Below, in pieces: positions 32,575 to 44,200 of a stretch of 64,000 bases of DNA (its first letter is position 1; every line of letters begins with the position of its first letter). Both the position numbers and the translations under genes were made by a program. The notes below the pieces were generated by a model. It had not been told where the DNA came from, did no database searches, and worked only from the letters and a program-made list of their open reading frames with translations. The stretch comes from Megamerina dolium (lineage: Eukaryota; Arthropoda; Insecta; Diptera; Megamerinidae): NCBI GenBank assembly GCA_963854835.1, contig OY978525.1, forward strand, positions 63,779,355 to 63,843,354, given 5' to 3'.

Positions 32575-35556
32575 TGAGAGTTGTACAGATCAACTTAAAC
32601 CATTGTGAAGCTGCACAGGAGTTGCTCAGGCAGACAGTATACGAACAGAAGATAGAAGTGGCTATAGTTTGCGAGCAGTACAAAAACTTAAGCGCAGGAA
32701 CCTGGATCTCTGATCAGGTAAACAAAGCTGCCATATGGGCCTGTGGAAACAACTCCATCCAAGACAAGCCGCTCCTTGGAAAATCCTACTACACGCGGGC
32801 GAAGATCTGTGGAATCAATTTTTACAGCTGCTATATCCCGCCGAGTGTGACGCAAGTCGACTATGAAAGGATTCTAGACGAACTAGTGCGAGACGCCAGA
32901 ACTACTACGCCAAACGTAATAGCAGGTGACTTCAATGCATGGGCCGAGGAATGGGGCAGCAGTTATACAAATAGGCGGGGTGATGCCCTGCTCAAGGCGT
33001 TCTCCTTGCTAGACGCTGTATTGCTCAATACTGGCGGTAGGAATACCTTCGAGAAGAATGGTCGCGGATCAATTATTGACATTACGTTCGCCAGCCGCGC
33101 GCTCGTTCGATCGACAAGCTGGCAGGTATGCGACTTTTACACACATAGCGACCACCTTGCTATTGTGATGGAAGTCGGCAATCATGAGCAGATTCAAGGG
33201 AGCCTACAAAAAACACAAACTAGAGGGTGGAAAGTGGAAACGCTCGATGAAGAAATCTTCAAACTCATTCTAGACGTGAACCCAGACTGTTCAAACGACG
33301 TGGACCGACAGGCTGACATGCTGTCAAAGTACGTAAGTAAAGCTTGCGACGCCGCCATGTGCAGAAAAAGACAGAATATGTATAGAAAGCCCACGTACTG
33401 GTGGAATCAGGAGATTAATACATTAAGAAGTGAATGTCATAGAGCAAGACGTCTCTCCCAAAGAAGCCAAGGTACGCCGGAGCATATAATACTACGTGAA
33501 TGCTTCAAAAAGAAACGCAAGGAGTTTAAAAAGGCGATCAAAAGCAGCAAGTCCTCATGCTTCAAAGAACTCTGTGAAAGGGTGGACGAGAACCCGTGGG
33601 GCGACGCGTGTAAGATAGTGATGTCCAAGGTCAGAGGTGGTAGAGGTAAAGCACCAACCTGCTCTATCCTCCTAGCAAAGGTAGTAAAAACGCTTTTTCC
33701 GGCGCAAGACTTGCAACCGTATATGGTGATACCCCCAATAGAAGAGGCAGTGAAAATCGACGAGTCTGAGATTATCTTAGCGGCGGAGAGATTCGGTAAC
33801 GCAAAGGCGCCTGGACTTGATGGCATCCCGAATAAGGCGCTGAAGATCGCCATTAATCATAACACGAAGCCTTTTGCCGAGCTTTTTGCGAGATGTTTGA
33901 ACGAGGGTGTTTTCCCGAAAGTATGGAAAAAGCAGCGCCTGGTCCTCCTTCAGAAGCCGAATAAACCGGCGGGTGAGCCAAATGCGTATCGTCCACTTTG
34001 CATGATTGATACGATGGCCAAAATATTGGAGCGGTTGATATGCACGCGTCTGGAACAACATCTAGAAAGGGAACCACCTGGTCTGTCCGAGAACCAATTT
34101 GGTTTCAGGAGACATCGGTCGACCATAGACGCAATTAGAAAATTGACGGACATTGCTGGCAAGGCCATAGAAGGCACTAGATGGATGCATGGCGATAAAA
34201 AATATTGTGCAGTAGTGACACTAGACGTACAAAATGCCTTCAACTCGGCAAACTGGCATCTTATTATGAGGGCATTGGAGGCAAAGGGAACGCCAGCGTA
34301 CCTAATGCGAATAATAAATAGTTATCTGTCTGACAGACTACTGTTGTATGACACGGACGAAGGGCCCAAAAGCTACGTGGTGACGGGTGGAGTGCCGCAG
34401 GGATCTGTACTTGGCCCGCTACTGTGGAACGTGCTGTACGATGGGGTGTTAAACCTTCCATTGCCAAAAGATAATTGGCTACGCGGACAACATTGCCGTG
34501 ACGATCGTTGCGAAGGAGCTCTCCCAAGTTCAGAGCATCTGCAGAGAGACAGCTTTGAAAATTAAGGATTGGCTCACGACGACAAAGCTCCAGCTTGCGG
34601 TACAGAAAACAGAGGCTGTACTTATCACGAGCAGGAAAAAACTCGAAAAAATCACCCTAAACATTGACGGCTACAACATTACAACGCAACCTTCGTTGAG
34701 ATATCTAGGTGTAATGATTGATACGAGGCTCAACTTCAAGGCGCATATCGAAAAAGCCTGCGGGAAGGCGGCAACAATGACAGCGGCTCTGACGAGAATC
34801 ATGGCCAACATTGGTGGCCCCAGCCAGAGTAGGAGAGCGCTCCTGGCTAAAGTCAGTCAATCAATATTGATGTACGCGGCGCCTATATGGGGGGCAGCTC
34901 TGCGGCAAAAGACATACTCGAAGAAGGCGAAGATAGTTTTCAGGTTAAGCGCTATTAGAGTTGCATGTGCATTTAGGACAGTGTCACAAGAAGGTGTCGG
35001 TATTATATCCGGCATTATGCCGCCGGACATAATGGCCTCGGAGTTGGGCAGAGTATATAACAGAACCAAAAGCCTGAATAGGCGGTTAACGGCAACCGAA
35101 CGGAAAGAGGAGAGACAGACGAGCCTAGATGAATGGCAAAGTCAATGGGACGCCGCAGGAAAAGGGAGGTGGACCCACAGGCTCATCAGAAACGTGCAAG
35201 CTTGGGTCGAAAGAGGACACGGAGAGACAGACTACTACCTTACGCAGTTTTTGACGGGCCATGGTTGTTTCAGAGAGTACCTCCACAGATTCGGTCATGA
35301 TGACGCGACAGAATGTTCATTCTGCAACACTGTTGGCGAAAACGCTCAGCATATCTTTTTCTTCTGCCTAAGATTTGAGACGCAGAGAATGACCATAGAG
35401 AAGATAATAAATGAAAGGATAACACCTGATAACATTGTGAGCCATATGCTGCGATCGAGTTTAGTGTGGTTTAAGATGAAAGAATGGGCTGCAATAGCTC
35501 TCAAGGAGCTCAGGAAGAAGGAGTGGCAGCGGAGAAATATAACTGCAGCTGTGTGA
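32574..35556 (+). pseudogene. Waldo-like ORF2 (APE endonuclease, RT), frameshifted, YADN active site
   Basis: The ATG at 32574 overlaps the ORF1 stop. Endonuclease: V-V-Q-I-N-L-N-H-C, V-I-A-G-D-F-N-A-W-A, T-H-S-D-H-L-A. RT: A-Y-R-P-L-C-M-I-D, N-Q-F-G-F-R-R-H-R-S-T, L-D-V-Q-N-A-F-N-S, G-G-V-P-Q-G-S-V-L-G-P. The frame shifts by one base near 34466-34479 and the other frame continues to 35556. The catalytic box at 34480-34491 reads TAC GCG GAC AAC, Y-A-D-N instead of Y-A-D-D. A C-terminal CCHC-type finger C-S-F-C-x7-H-x4-C follows near 35315. Cannot encode an active RT as it stands. Confidence 0.9.
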
Positions 35557-36344
35557 ACGCCATGTACGGGATGTTTGAAGAGGCATATTAGCTCAGCCTA
35601 GTCCTGCGAAGTATTGCTTAACGGCGGTCCCGCAGGACACAAACAAGCTATAGAGGTCGGAGTTAAGGGTTTAGTACGTAGGCGTACTGGTTCGCAAGTC
35701 CAGCATAGTAAGATATTACTGACTGGGCGTGGTCCCGAATGAGGTGTACCTTTAGCGGACAGTATGAATCGTACATGCCGTCTATGGTGGACGGTATCTA
35801 AGAAAGATTCCCCCTTCGAATACAAAAAAAAAAAAAAACCACATGTGTGTATGTTTGTATGTATATATGTACACGATTGATGCATTCCACATGTGTGTAT
35901 GTTGTACCCATTATGTGAGAAATCAACTTTTTGATATTCACAAACATAAGTAGTTCACGTGATTTTAGTGATCATGAAATGTCTATACATTGTTCCTATG
36001 CTTAAGTAAGTGCAGAACTACGAATTGTGTGGGAAAGTGCTTTGCCAACTTTTTCACAACCAACTGCAACTCAGTTGGCTCAATGTTCTGGCATTCCTCA
36101 ATTATAAGTAGTATTAATATGGAATGTGTATATCACAACTTCGAGCAATGTTGGTATGTGTATGGATAAATATGTAGAAGAAGAAGAAGAAAAAGGAAGA
36201 AAAAATTATCATTAAGAAATAATAATATTTTTTTCTTATAACGAAAAATTTAAAATTATACTTAGTTTATAAAATAAGGAACAATTCAAAACCTATGACA
36301 CTTATGTGGAGTAAAATTCGAAGTGTTATATACATATATACTTA

Positions 36345-39300
36345 CTACTTACTTACTTATGTGGCCATAACAACCGAATATCGATTTAGGCCGAAAATAA
36401 CATGCTTCGCCAGCCATCTCTGTTCTTCGCTAGCTGGCGCCAGTTAGAAATTCCAAGCGCCGTCAGGTTCTCCAGTACTTGGTCTTTCCACCGGAGGTTT
36501 GGTCTTCCTCTTTTGCGTCGTCCTCCAGCGGGTTCCGAATATAACACCTTCTTAGCTGGAGCGTGTTCTTCCATTCGCTCGACATGACCTAGCCAGCGCA
36601 GCCGCTGGATTTTGATGCGCTTTACTATGTCAATATCGGCATACAGCTCGTACAGCTCATGGTTGTACCTTATTCGGTACTCGCCACCAACGCAAATAGG
36701 TCCAAAGATCCTGCGTAGGACTTTTCTCTCGAAAACTCCAAGTATTCGCTCATCCGAGGTGGAAATTGTCCAGGCTTCAGCGCCATATGTTAGGACAGGC
36801 ATGATGAGAGACTTGTAGAGTGTAGTTTTCGTTCTTCGAGAGAGGGCTCGACTTCTCAATTGCTTACTCAGCCCAAAGTAACACCTGTTAGCAAGAGTTA
36901 TCCTACGCATGATCTCCAAGCTGACGTCATTACTGCTGTTAATGCTGGTTCCAAGATAGACAAAGTCCCTTACTACTTCAAAAGCGTAGTTGTCAACAGT
37001 GACGTGCTGTCCAAGACGCCGGGACTCTTTGTTTGTTGACACTAGATACTTCGTCTTGCCCTCGTTCACCGTGAGACCCATCCGACGCGACTCTCTTTCC
37101 AACTCTGAGAATGCTGCACTGACTGCTCGCGTGTTCATGCCGATTATGTCAATATCGTCGGCATACGCTAACAGCATGACACTTTTGTTGAAGATAGTGC
37201 CATTATGTCGTAGATCAGCAGCTCGTATTATTTTCTCCATAATAAGATTGAAGAAGTCGCACGATAACGAATCACCTTGTCTGAAACCCCGTTCGGTATT
37301 AAACGGTGCGGAGAGGTCCTTCCCAATTTTCACTGCACAACGAGAGTTATGCAGTGTCATTCTACAAAGTCGAATGAGCTTTGCAGGAATACCGAACTCA
37401 GACATTGTTGCGTAGAGGTAATCCCTTACCGGACTGTCGAAAGCGGCTTTATAATCAACAAATAGGTGGTGTGTGTCGATCTGTTTTTCTTGGGTCTTCT
37501 CCAGGATTTGGCGCAGTGTGAAAATCTGGTCGATGGTGGATTTACCAGGTCTGAAGCCACACTGATAAGGTCCAATCAGGTTGCTGAGCATAGGCTTCAA
37601 TCTTTCACACAGTACGCTCGATAGAACCTTGTACGCGATGCTCAGGAGACTTATTCCACGGTAGTTGGCGCAAATTGTGGGGTCTCCTTTTTTATGTACA
37701 GGACAGAGAACACTGAGCCTCCAATCATCAGGCATGCTTTCATCCGACCATATTCTGCTTATGAGCTGGTGCATGCGGGTGAGCAGCTCATCGCCTCCGG
37801 TCTTAAACAACTCGGCAGGCAGGCCATCAGCACCTGCAGCTTTGTTGTTCTTCAGCCTTAAAATGGCCGTTTCAACCTCGTCATAGTCGGGTGGTGGAAC
37901 ATCAACACCATCATCTGTAATTGGGGTTATCGGGCATTCTCCTCCACTGGCGGAATTGTTCGTAGCATCGCCATTCAGTAACGTGGAGAAGTGTTCCCTC
38001 CATAGGCTCAGTACACTCTGGACATCCGTAACCAGATTCCCATTTCCATCACGACAAGAAGAGGCTCCGGGATTTAAACCTCCACTCAGGCGCTTGATCT
38101 TTTCAAAGAATTTTCGAGTCTCATTCTTGTCGGTGCACATCTCTATCTCCTCACACTCGCGTCTTTCCAACTCCCTCTTCTTGCGCCTGAAAAGACGTCT
38201 CTCTGCACTCCTTTTCTCTCTATACCGCTCCTTAACAGCTCGCGTTACGCCTGCACGCAGGGTTTTTCTGTAGGCGGCGTCTTTCTCTGCGGTAGCGTCG
38301 CGACACTCCTGATCATACCACTCATTCCTCAGAGGCCGGTAGTAACCGATTACCTCCTCGGCAGCAGTAGTCATGGAGTGGGATATATGTGTCCACCGTG
38401 CGCATGTATCATCAAGTGGGGGAGTGTTCTGCATAAGCAGATCCGATAGTCGAGTGGAAAATGCATCTGCTGTCTCTGGTGATTGCAGCTTACTGACGTC
38501 GAGCTTTCTCTGTGTGGGACTTCTCTTGTTATTTGCGACACATAAGCGTGTGCGCACCTTAGCTGCAACAAGGTAGTGATCCGAGTCGATGTTGGCACCA
38601 CGGATCGATTTCACGTCCATCACACTGGAAGCATGCCTTCCGTCAATCAACACATGATCAATTTGGTTTCTTGTACGATGATCTGGAGACAGCCATGTCG
38701 CTTTGTGGATGTCGAGATGCTGGAATCTGGTACCACCAATTACCATGTTTCGTGCTGCGGCGAAGTCAATCAGCCTCATTCCGTTATCGGAGGTGTTTTG
38801 GTGGAGGCTGAATTTTCCGACAGTTGGACCAAAGGTACCTTCCTTGCCCACCCTGGCATTAAAGTCGCCAAGCACGATTTTGATATCGTGGCGGGGGCAG
38901 CGGTCATAAGCTTCTTCGAGGCGCTGAAAGAAGCTCTCCTTGGTCACATTGTCCTTCTCATCCGTCGGAGCGTGGGCACATATAAGGCTGATGTTGAAAA
39001 ATTTTGCCTTGATGCGGATTGTGGCCAGCCGTTCGTTCACAGGCGTGAACTGCGAGACAAGATGTCGTAGTCTCTTGCTGACCAAAAATCCACATCCTAA
39101 TTCGTGCCTTTCAGCATGGCAACTGTAGTAGATGTCACAGGACGCTCTTTTGGAGCAGCCCTGTCCTGTCCATCGCATTTCCTGGAGAGCGGTGATGTCA
39201 GCTCTGTATTTTTCGAGGACATCAACCAGCTGGATAGAGGCACCCTCCCTATAAAGGGATCGGACATTCCAGGTGCATATCCGTAAATCGTGGTCCTTTT

Positions 39301-39527
39301 TTCGTTTGCGGGGGTCATCAACAAAAACGGTAGTCCTTCTCCGAGGCATATTTGTTTTTTTCATTGGGGGGGTTTTTTATGTGGCGGGTCCCAAACCCAA
39401 CGCACAACCTCTAACCGAGGAGATTTTCGCCACTCACTTCAGCCGCCTCCCAGCGGGTGCCAGGAAGACGTTGCCCGGTGGTCGCCACATGGAGGGCCCC
39501 CATTAATAATAATGAAAGCGCCATCAC
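36345..39527 (-). mobile_element. Full-length RTE-clade retrotransposon
   Basis: Copy B of the host LTR has the uninterrupted sequence GTTATATACATATATAGTTACTGG at about 50124-50148. In copy A the same text is split: ...ATACATATATA before 36345 and ...CATATACATATATAGTTACTGG after 39527, giving an AT-rich target duplication of roughly 10-14 bp. On the minus strand the element begins near TGTGATGGCGCTTTCATTATTATTAATGG and ends with a TAAG-rich simple-repeat tail (TAAGTAAGTAAGTAGTAAG). One ORF, a very short 3' UTR and a simple tail are standard for RTE. Confidence 0.93.
36386..39364 (-). CDS. RTE ORF: APE endonuclease and reverse transcriptase, open
   Basis: A 992-codon frame without stop or shift. 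The protein nicks DNA and primes reverse transcription of its own RNA at the nick. Endonuclease motifs: I-C-T-W-N-V-R-S-L (about residue 28), A-L-Q-E-M-R-W, V-L-G-D-F-N-A-R-V-G, N-Q-I-D-H-V-L-I-D, I-D-S-D-H-Y-L-V-A-A. RT motifs: Y-R-G-I-S-L-L, Q-C-G-F-R-P-G-K-S-T, F-V-D-Y-K-A-A-F-D-S, R-Q-G-D-S-L-S-C-D and the catalytic L-L-A-Y-A-D-D-I-D-I-I-G (about residue 740). The C-terminal L-R-W-L-G-H-V-x-R-M block is followed by an arginine-rich tail ending G-W-R-S-M-L-F. The ATG at 39364 gives a start close to the related copy at 14659. Capable-looking; activity not shown. Confidence 0.96.
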   Translation of the reverse strand: MKKTNMPRRRTTVFVDDPRKRKKDHDLRICTWNVRSLYREGASIQLVDVLEKYRADITALQEMRWTGQGCSKRASCDIYYSCHAERHELGCGFLVSKRLRHLVSQFTPVNERLATIRIKAKFFNISLICAHAPTDEKDNVTKESFFQRLEEAYDRCPRHDIKIVLGDFNARVGKEGTFGPTVGKFSLHQNTSDNGMRLIDFAAARNMVIGGTRFQHLDIHKATWLSPDHRTRNQIDHVLIDGRHASSVMDVKSIRGANIDSDHYLVAAKVRTRLCVANNKRSPTQRKLDVSKLQSPETADAFSTRLSDLLMQNTPPLDDTCARWTHISHSMTTAAEEVIGYYRPLRNEWYDQECRDATAEKDAAYRKTLRAGVTRAVKERYREKRSAERRLFRRKKRELERRECEEIEMCTDKNETRKFFEKIKRLSGGLNPGASSCRDGNGNLVTDVQSVLSLWREHFSTLLNGDATNNSASGGECPITPITDDGVDVPPPDYDEVETAILRLKNNKAAGADGLPAELFKTGGDELLTRMHQLISRIWSDESMPDDWRLSVLCPVHKKGDPTICANYRGISLLSIAYKVLSSVLCERLKPMLSNLIGPYQCGFRPGKSTIDQIFTLRQILEKTQEKQIDTHHLFVDYKAAFDSPVRDYLYATMSEFGIPAKLIRLCRMTLHNSRCAVKIGKDLSAPFNTERGFRQGDSLSCDFFNLIMEKIIRAADLRHNGTIFNKSVMLLAYADDIDIIGMNTRAVSAAFSELERESRRMGLTVNEGKTKYLVSTNKESRRLGQHVTVDNYAFEVVRDFVYLGTSINSSNDVSLEIMRRITLANRCYFGLSKQLRSRALSRRTKTTLYKSLIMPVLTYGAEAWTISTSDERILGVFERKVLRRIFGPICVGGEYRIRYNHELYELYADIDIVKRIKIQRLRWLGHVERMEEHAPAKKVLYSEPAGGRRKRGRPNLRWKDQVLENLTALGISNWRQLAKNRDGWRSMLFSA

Positions 39528-39839
39528 ATATACATATACATATATAGTTACTGGTAATTCGATGATTATGGTGTCCTTGATGACGATGTTCTGCTTGTTG
39601 ATTGTTGTCTGCTGTACTTAGCTTTTTTAATAGTTTTGTTGCAGCTTTTGTTGTTGAAGTTTAGTGATGAAAACAGTAACTTCCTCTTTATCAAAGATCG
39701 GTTTTTGTTTCAGCAATAACAGCGAGATTATTTACTCGCTGTACTAGGCCTGCTTTGCTCTCTGCTCTGGGTTTATTTGTTCTTTACTGCCTCAAGGATA
39801 GTTTTGTTTCATCATTTTCTTGGTTGTTACTGTTGTTCC

Positions 39840-40265
39840 CTTTTCCGTTTCCCCCAATTCTAAACGAACTTCGAAATTGGGAATTCTTCCCTGGGAAAAA
39901 AGTAGGCATTATGAATGTAAATAAAAGGAGAAATGTGATGACGTTAATTGAGAATTATTCCCCCAAAAATCTGCAAGGGAGTTTGATGCAAAAATATAAG
40001 TAATCAATTTTTTTCGTTGAAGATGGAATAAATCTTGTTATTCATTATTATTACAAATATTGTTATAGCATTATTCTTACTTTTAGGTCAAAAACAACAA
40101 TAAATTCAATTTGAAAAACTACTGAACACGATGCAATGCATGCGGTTTCTACAAAGAAAACAGCTGAACAGATTTTGGCTTGTTTACCTTACAATATTTT
40201 TCAAACCTTTGAAAATGAATAATTAATATAACAAACACATATAAAAGTAACTTCTTATAATTACA
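39840..40265. other. AT-rich DNA without recognised features
   Basis: No frame or repeat recognised. It lies between the LTR copy A and the gypsy RT fragment; most of pol is missing from this interval. Confidence 0.5.
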
Positions 40266-40269
40266 AAGT

Positions 40270-41103
40270 TTCCGGCAGTTCAAGCAGATTTGCCGCGTCG
40301 CGTAACTATTAAATTTATAGTACCCAACACCTGTACTAAAAGCTGTTTTTCTCTGTCTGATTCTTTCAATAACACTTGATGATACCCACAGGCTAAATCA
40401 AGTGTAATGAAATATCTACAATGACCTAACTGGTCTAATATTTCATCGATGCGGGGAATGGGAAAAACTTGTTTAATGGTGGCGTCATTTAATTTCCTGA
40501 AAGCTACTACTAGCCTCCATTTTCTTTTACCATCTTCTCCCGCTTTCTTTGGCACCGAATTTATGGGAGAATTCCAGGACTGTACTGTCTTTGGTTGATT
40601 GTGCCTGGTCTGTTTTTATTGGTATTGTGTGTTTTAGATCTGTGGTGTGAGACAGTTGGTCACCTTCCAAGAAAAATAAATCGTTAAGTTAGTATGCCGT
40701 CTATAGATATCTGTTGCTCAATATTTAAGTTTTCGTCTAGGTTAATTGTTCCTAAAATTTTGGTAACCAAATTTTTTGGCTATCAGTTTCCTTAATGTTA
40801 TTTATTTTTTGAGCTATGTCGTGTTCTTCGTGTTCTAAATGATTAAATTTAATTATATAATTTTAAGATTATTATTTACAATAAATATATGTGTTAAGTA
40901 TTGAGACATAAACTGTGTTGTCATACTGCCCAATGTCTCATTTAAATATATTCCAGAAGATACTTCCTGTTTCTGTACTATAATTGTTTTGAAATTTGTA
41001 TTTACTTTAACTTTACCATTACCCTAGTTCAACGGTTTGATAGGTAAAGTCATCAAATGCTGTTTTCATCAAATTAAATCTTTACTCCTCTCGTGTTGGA
41101 CTG
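40270..41103 (-). pseudogene. Gypsy RT and protease-RT linker fragment (17.6-like)
   Basis: The frame 40555-40280 has K-W-R-L-V-V-A-F-R-K-L-N-D-A-T and Y-F-I-T-L-D-L-A-C-G-Y-H-Q-V, the first RT motifs including the first catalytic Asp. Upstream (40560-41103) frames are broken but include F-F-L-E-G-D-Q-L near 40675, a linker motif also seen at the left window edge. RT palm YVDD, RNase H and integrase are absent. The upstream protease continues beyond the LOA insertion at 46330. Confidence 0.75.
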
Positions 41104-41221
41104 CTATTGACCCTAGGTAGGTAGGTAGAATGGCTGCGACCCTGGTCGCTCAAGTAGCAAACAAAAATGCCGTTTTGAGCCATAAATCTCGCTAAGACCT
41201 ACTGAGTATTAAAGGGATATG

Positions 41222-44200
41222 TTACAACCAGCCGGAGTTGTTTATGAACTGAAGGATATTGGAGATCCCTATTTTAGATACCTGTCCAAGGTTATCAAAG
41301 AAAAGGCTACCTAAGGATGTTAATCGGTTTCTGGATAAGGCCGGGCATTTGCACAAGAAATGCTCTACCGTCTCCTTAGCGGTAATGTCGTTGCAGCTTC
41401 TGCAGTGGTCGTTGTGCGGGATACCCATTTTCTCCGCATGTGTACCAATGGCCCAGTGGCCTGTGCATACTGCTATTAGTTTGTGTGTGACGGCCCTAGA
41501 TCTACTCAGAAGGCTCCTTGTCCTCTACTCGCTGCAGTCTGGCCAGGTGGCTTTTGACATTGTGCAGGTCGTGGTGCTAGTCCATTTCCGCTGCGCTTTG
41601 TTTCGATAGTGTTTTTGAATAATTCCCTTGGCTTCAGCTAGGGGAACACCTACATCGGCAATGGGTGTTAGTTCATTGTGTGCAGATGAGCCCCTTCGAG
41701 CTAGCTCATCAGCATTCTCGTTGCCTGCGATTCCCTTGTGTCCTGGAACCCAGATAACTGATACTTCGAGGTGGGTAGATATTGAGGTTATTATTTGTTT
41801 ACACTCTCTGACCAGCTTTGAGCTAACAGTTGGCGCGGCTAGCGCCTTTATAGCTGCCTGGCTATCGGAGAGAATTGTTGCCTTTCCAGTTATGTTCCTC
41901 TGTTGTAGCAATTCGCATGCTTGCAGAATTGCGTATACCTCCGCCTGGAACACACTGCAATAAGAAGGGAGTTTTACGGACGTTGATATTTCTAAGGACT
42001 CCGAATAAATTCCTGCTCCAACTCCAGAGTCCATTTTGGAACCATCAGTGAAAATGTGTGAATCCCTACCAGTCGGGATCCCACCTTTCTTCCACTCATT
42101 TCTACTAGGAAATACGGCCTTGATGCCTCTCTCAAAAGCCAGCTTGTGAGGGCAGAAGTCCGTCCTGTTGTCAACTATATCTATGGGTAAATTCCTAAGG
42201 ATGCTACTGTGTCCTTGTTGAGTACACTTTCAACATCCAGATTCCCTGAGTCTGAGTGCCGTTTGCGATGCAGTGCATAGTATGTGCAAGTCAATTGGAA
42301 GGAGGTTCAAAATAGGATCCAAGGCTGCTGCAGGGCAGGTGTGACAGGCCCCAGTGGCACCAACGCACGCAGTGCGCTGAACTTTCCGTAGTTTATTGGT
42401 GTTATAGTTCTTCCGTAGAGCCACCAAACTACAGAGCCATAAGTCAACACCGGTCTCACTACCGCTTGGTAAATACATCCAGAGTACCAATTTTGGTCTT
42501 AGACCCCACTTCTTACAAAACATCGATTTGCAAGCATAGAAAGCGATGCAGGCCTTCCGTACTCTCCCTTCGATGCATGTTTTCCAATTCAGTTTGCAGT
42601 CTATAGTCAGTCCCAGATACTTGGTGCTGTTCGATAGGGTTAATTGCTGTCCGTTTAATGTTGGTAGTCTGAAGGTAGGTGGTTTGTACTTCCTCGTAAA
42701 GAGCAGTAACTCCGTCTTATCCGGATTCAACCTAAGGCCACAATCTTGTGCCCACCTACTTAGTTTTGCTAATGTTCTTTCCATGATTTCACTCATCACA
42801 GAAGGGAAGGGACCCGAGACTAGGATCGCCACATCATAGCGTACGCTACAATCTTAACTCCATTTGCATTAAGTTCAACAAGGATATCGTTTATAGTTAA
42901 GAGCCAGAGCAGGCCACAGCACGCCCCCCCAGCACGCCCCCCTGCGGTGTGCCCCTACGTACCCGCTTACTACGTTTCGCACCCCCTAGCTCAGCTGTTA
43001 TTTCGCGGTTAATAAGTAGGGATGAGATCCAATTTCTAATTGGTTCTGCTATTTCTGTCCTGGCAAGGGCGGATCTAATGGAATCTGCCTTGACGTTATT
43101 GAACGCTCTCTCTACATCAACAAACGCCGCCAGAGTGAATTGTTTATACAATAGGGACCTCTCCACTGTGCGTACCACCTCATGTAGCGCAGTTTCTGTA
43201 GACCTCCACCTCAAGTACGCATGCTGCACTGAAGAGAGAGATTTCTCATCTAGAAGCTCCCGTATATATAAGTCTATGATTCTTTCTAGAGTTTTTAATA
43301 CAAAGGACATAAGACTTATTGGCCAAAGTCCTTGGCCAATTCATGTCCTCTTCTACCCGATATAGGAATGAAAACCACCCTTGTTCTCCTCCATGTAGTC
43401 GGGATATGGTTGTAGCGAATACAAGCATGGAAGATCTCCTTTAGCTCCTTAACCAAAGATTTCTGAGTCTTCTGCATCATTATAGGGAGAATACCGTCTA
43501 CCCCCGGAGATTTAAAAGGTGAGAAACTATTAATTGCCCACCCTATTTTCTCCTCGGCAGCGCCGCCGATACTTCCTGCTGTACCGGTTCGCTTCCTTGC
43601 GTTGCCCCATCAGGACTGTCTGGAAAGTGAGTATCTATGAGGATATCTAAAGTTTCGGCCGCCGATTCCGCCCACGTGCCATCGGCGCGCTTTATAAAGG
43701 TTTTATTTGAGTGATCTTTAGCCAGGATTTTACCGAGTGTTGCTGAGTCCTTCGTGGCGTCTATCGACTCGCAATGTTCCCGCCAAGATTTTGTCTTTGC
43801 AGACCGTATAGCTTTTTTATATTCCCTCAGGGAATATCTATACTCCTGAAAGTCACCCGTTGCATAGCAATCATTAAAGATCCTTCTGAGCTTGGACCTC
43901 AGGTCACTCAGATCCCTATCCCACCACGGCGGGAAGATCTTCTTACTCCTCGATATAGAACAAGCAACTTTGTAGGCAACCTGAAAACTTTTCTCTAGAG
44001 ACTTGACCCGGTCTTCTAGATTATTCCGGGACTCTATGGCTGTTCTATTTCTATGGAGTCTATCGCTAACTACCTTGTCAAAAAGATTCCAAGCTGTTCG
44101 TTTGGGGTTTCTATGAGGTTGTCTTATCTCCCTCTCCCAGCCTAGGTCAAAGAGAATCATTCGATTATCCGACAGGGAGATTCATTTCGAAACTAACCAG

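Larger units (their letters stand above)
30450..35838 (+). mobile_element. R1-clade (Waldo-like) non-LTR retrotransposon, full length
   Basis: It starts CCCGGACGGTCTG at 30450 and ends in 15 A at 35838. The 14-bp target CCACATGTGTGTAT is duplicated exactly at 30436-30449 and 35839-35852, and copy B shows it once at 48623-48636. The target lies in ACAC/ATGT-type simple sequence, as reported for Waldo elements. The 5' UTR is about 0.7 kb, then ORF1 and ORF2 overlap by TAATG, then a 0.28-kb 3' UTR. Lesions: one TGA in ORF1, one frameshift and a changed catalytic residue in ORF2. Confidence 0.9.
30010..39830 (-). mobile_element. 3' LTR of a long-LTR gypsy element (copy A), split by Waldo-like and RTE insertions
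   Basis: The pieces 30010-30449, 35839-36344 and 39528-about 39830 are collinear with copy B at 48260-50780 (apart from the solo LTR inside B). Shared blocks include ATATCTAACGGCTAGGCTCAAGGATGTAA, GTGCAGAACTACGAATTGTG and GTTACTGGTAATTCGATGATTATGG. With the minus-strand pol fragment at 40270-41103 and gag at 46680-48215 between the copies, A is best read as the 3' LTR and B as the 5' LTR of one element. Exact outer ends unresolved. Confidence 0.6.

Noticed and set aside
38576..39070. 164-residue plus-strand frame
   Set aside because: Antisense shadow of the open RTE ORF at 36386-39364.
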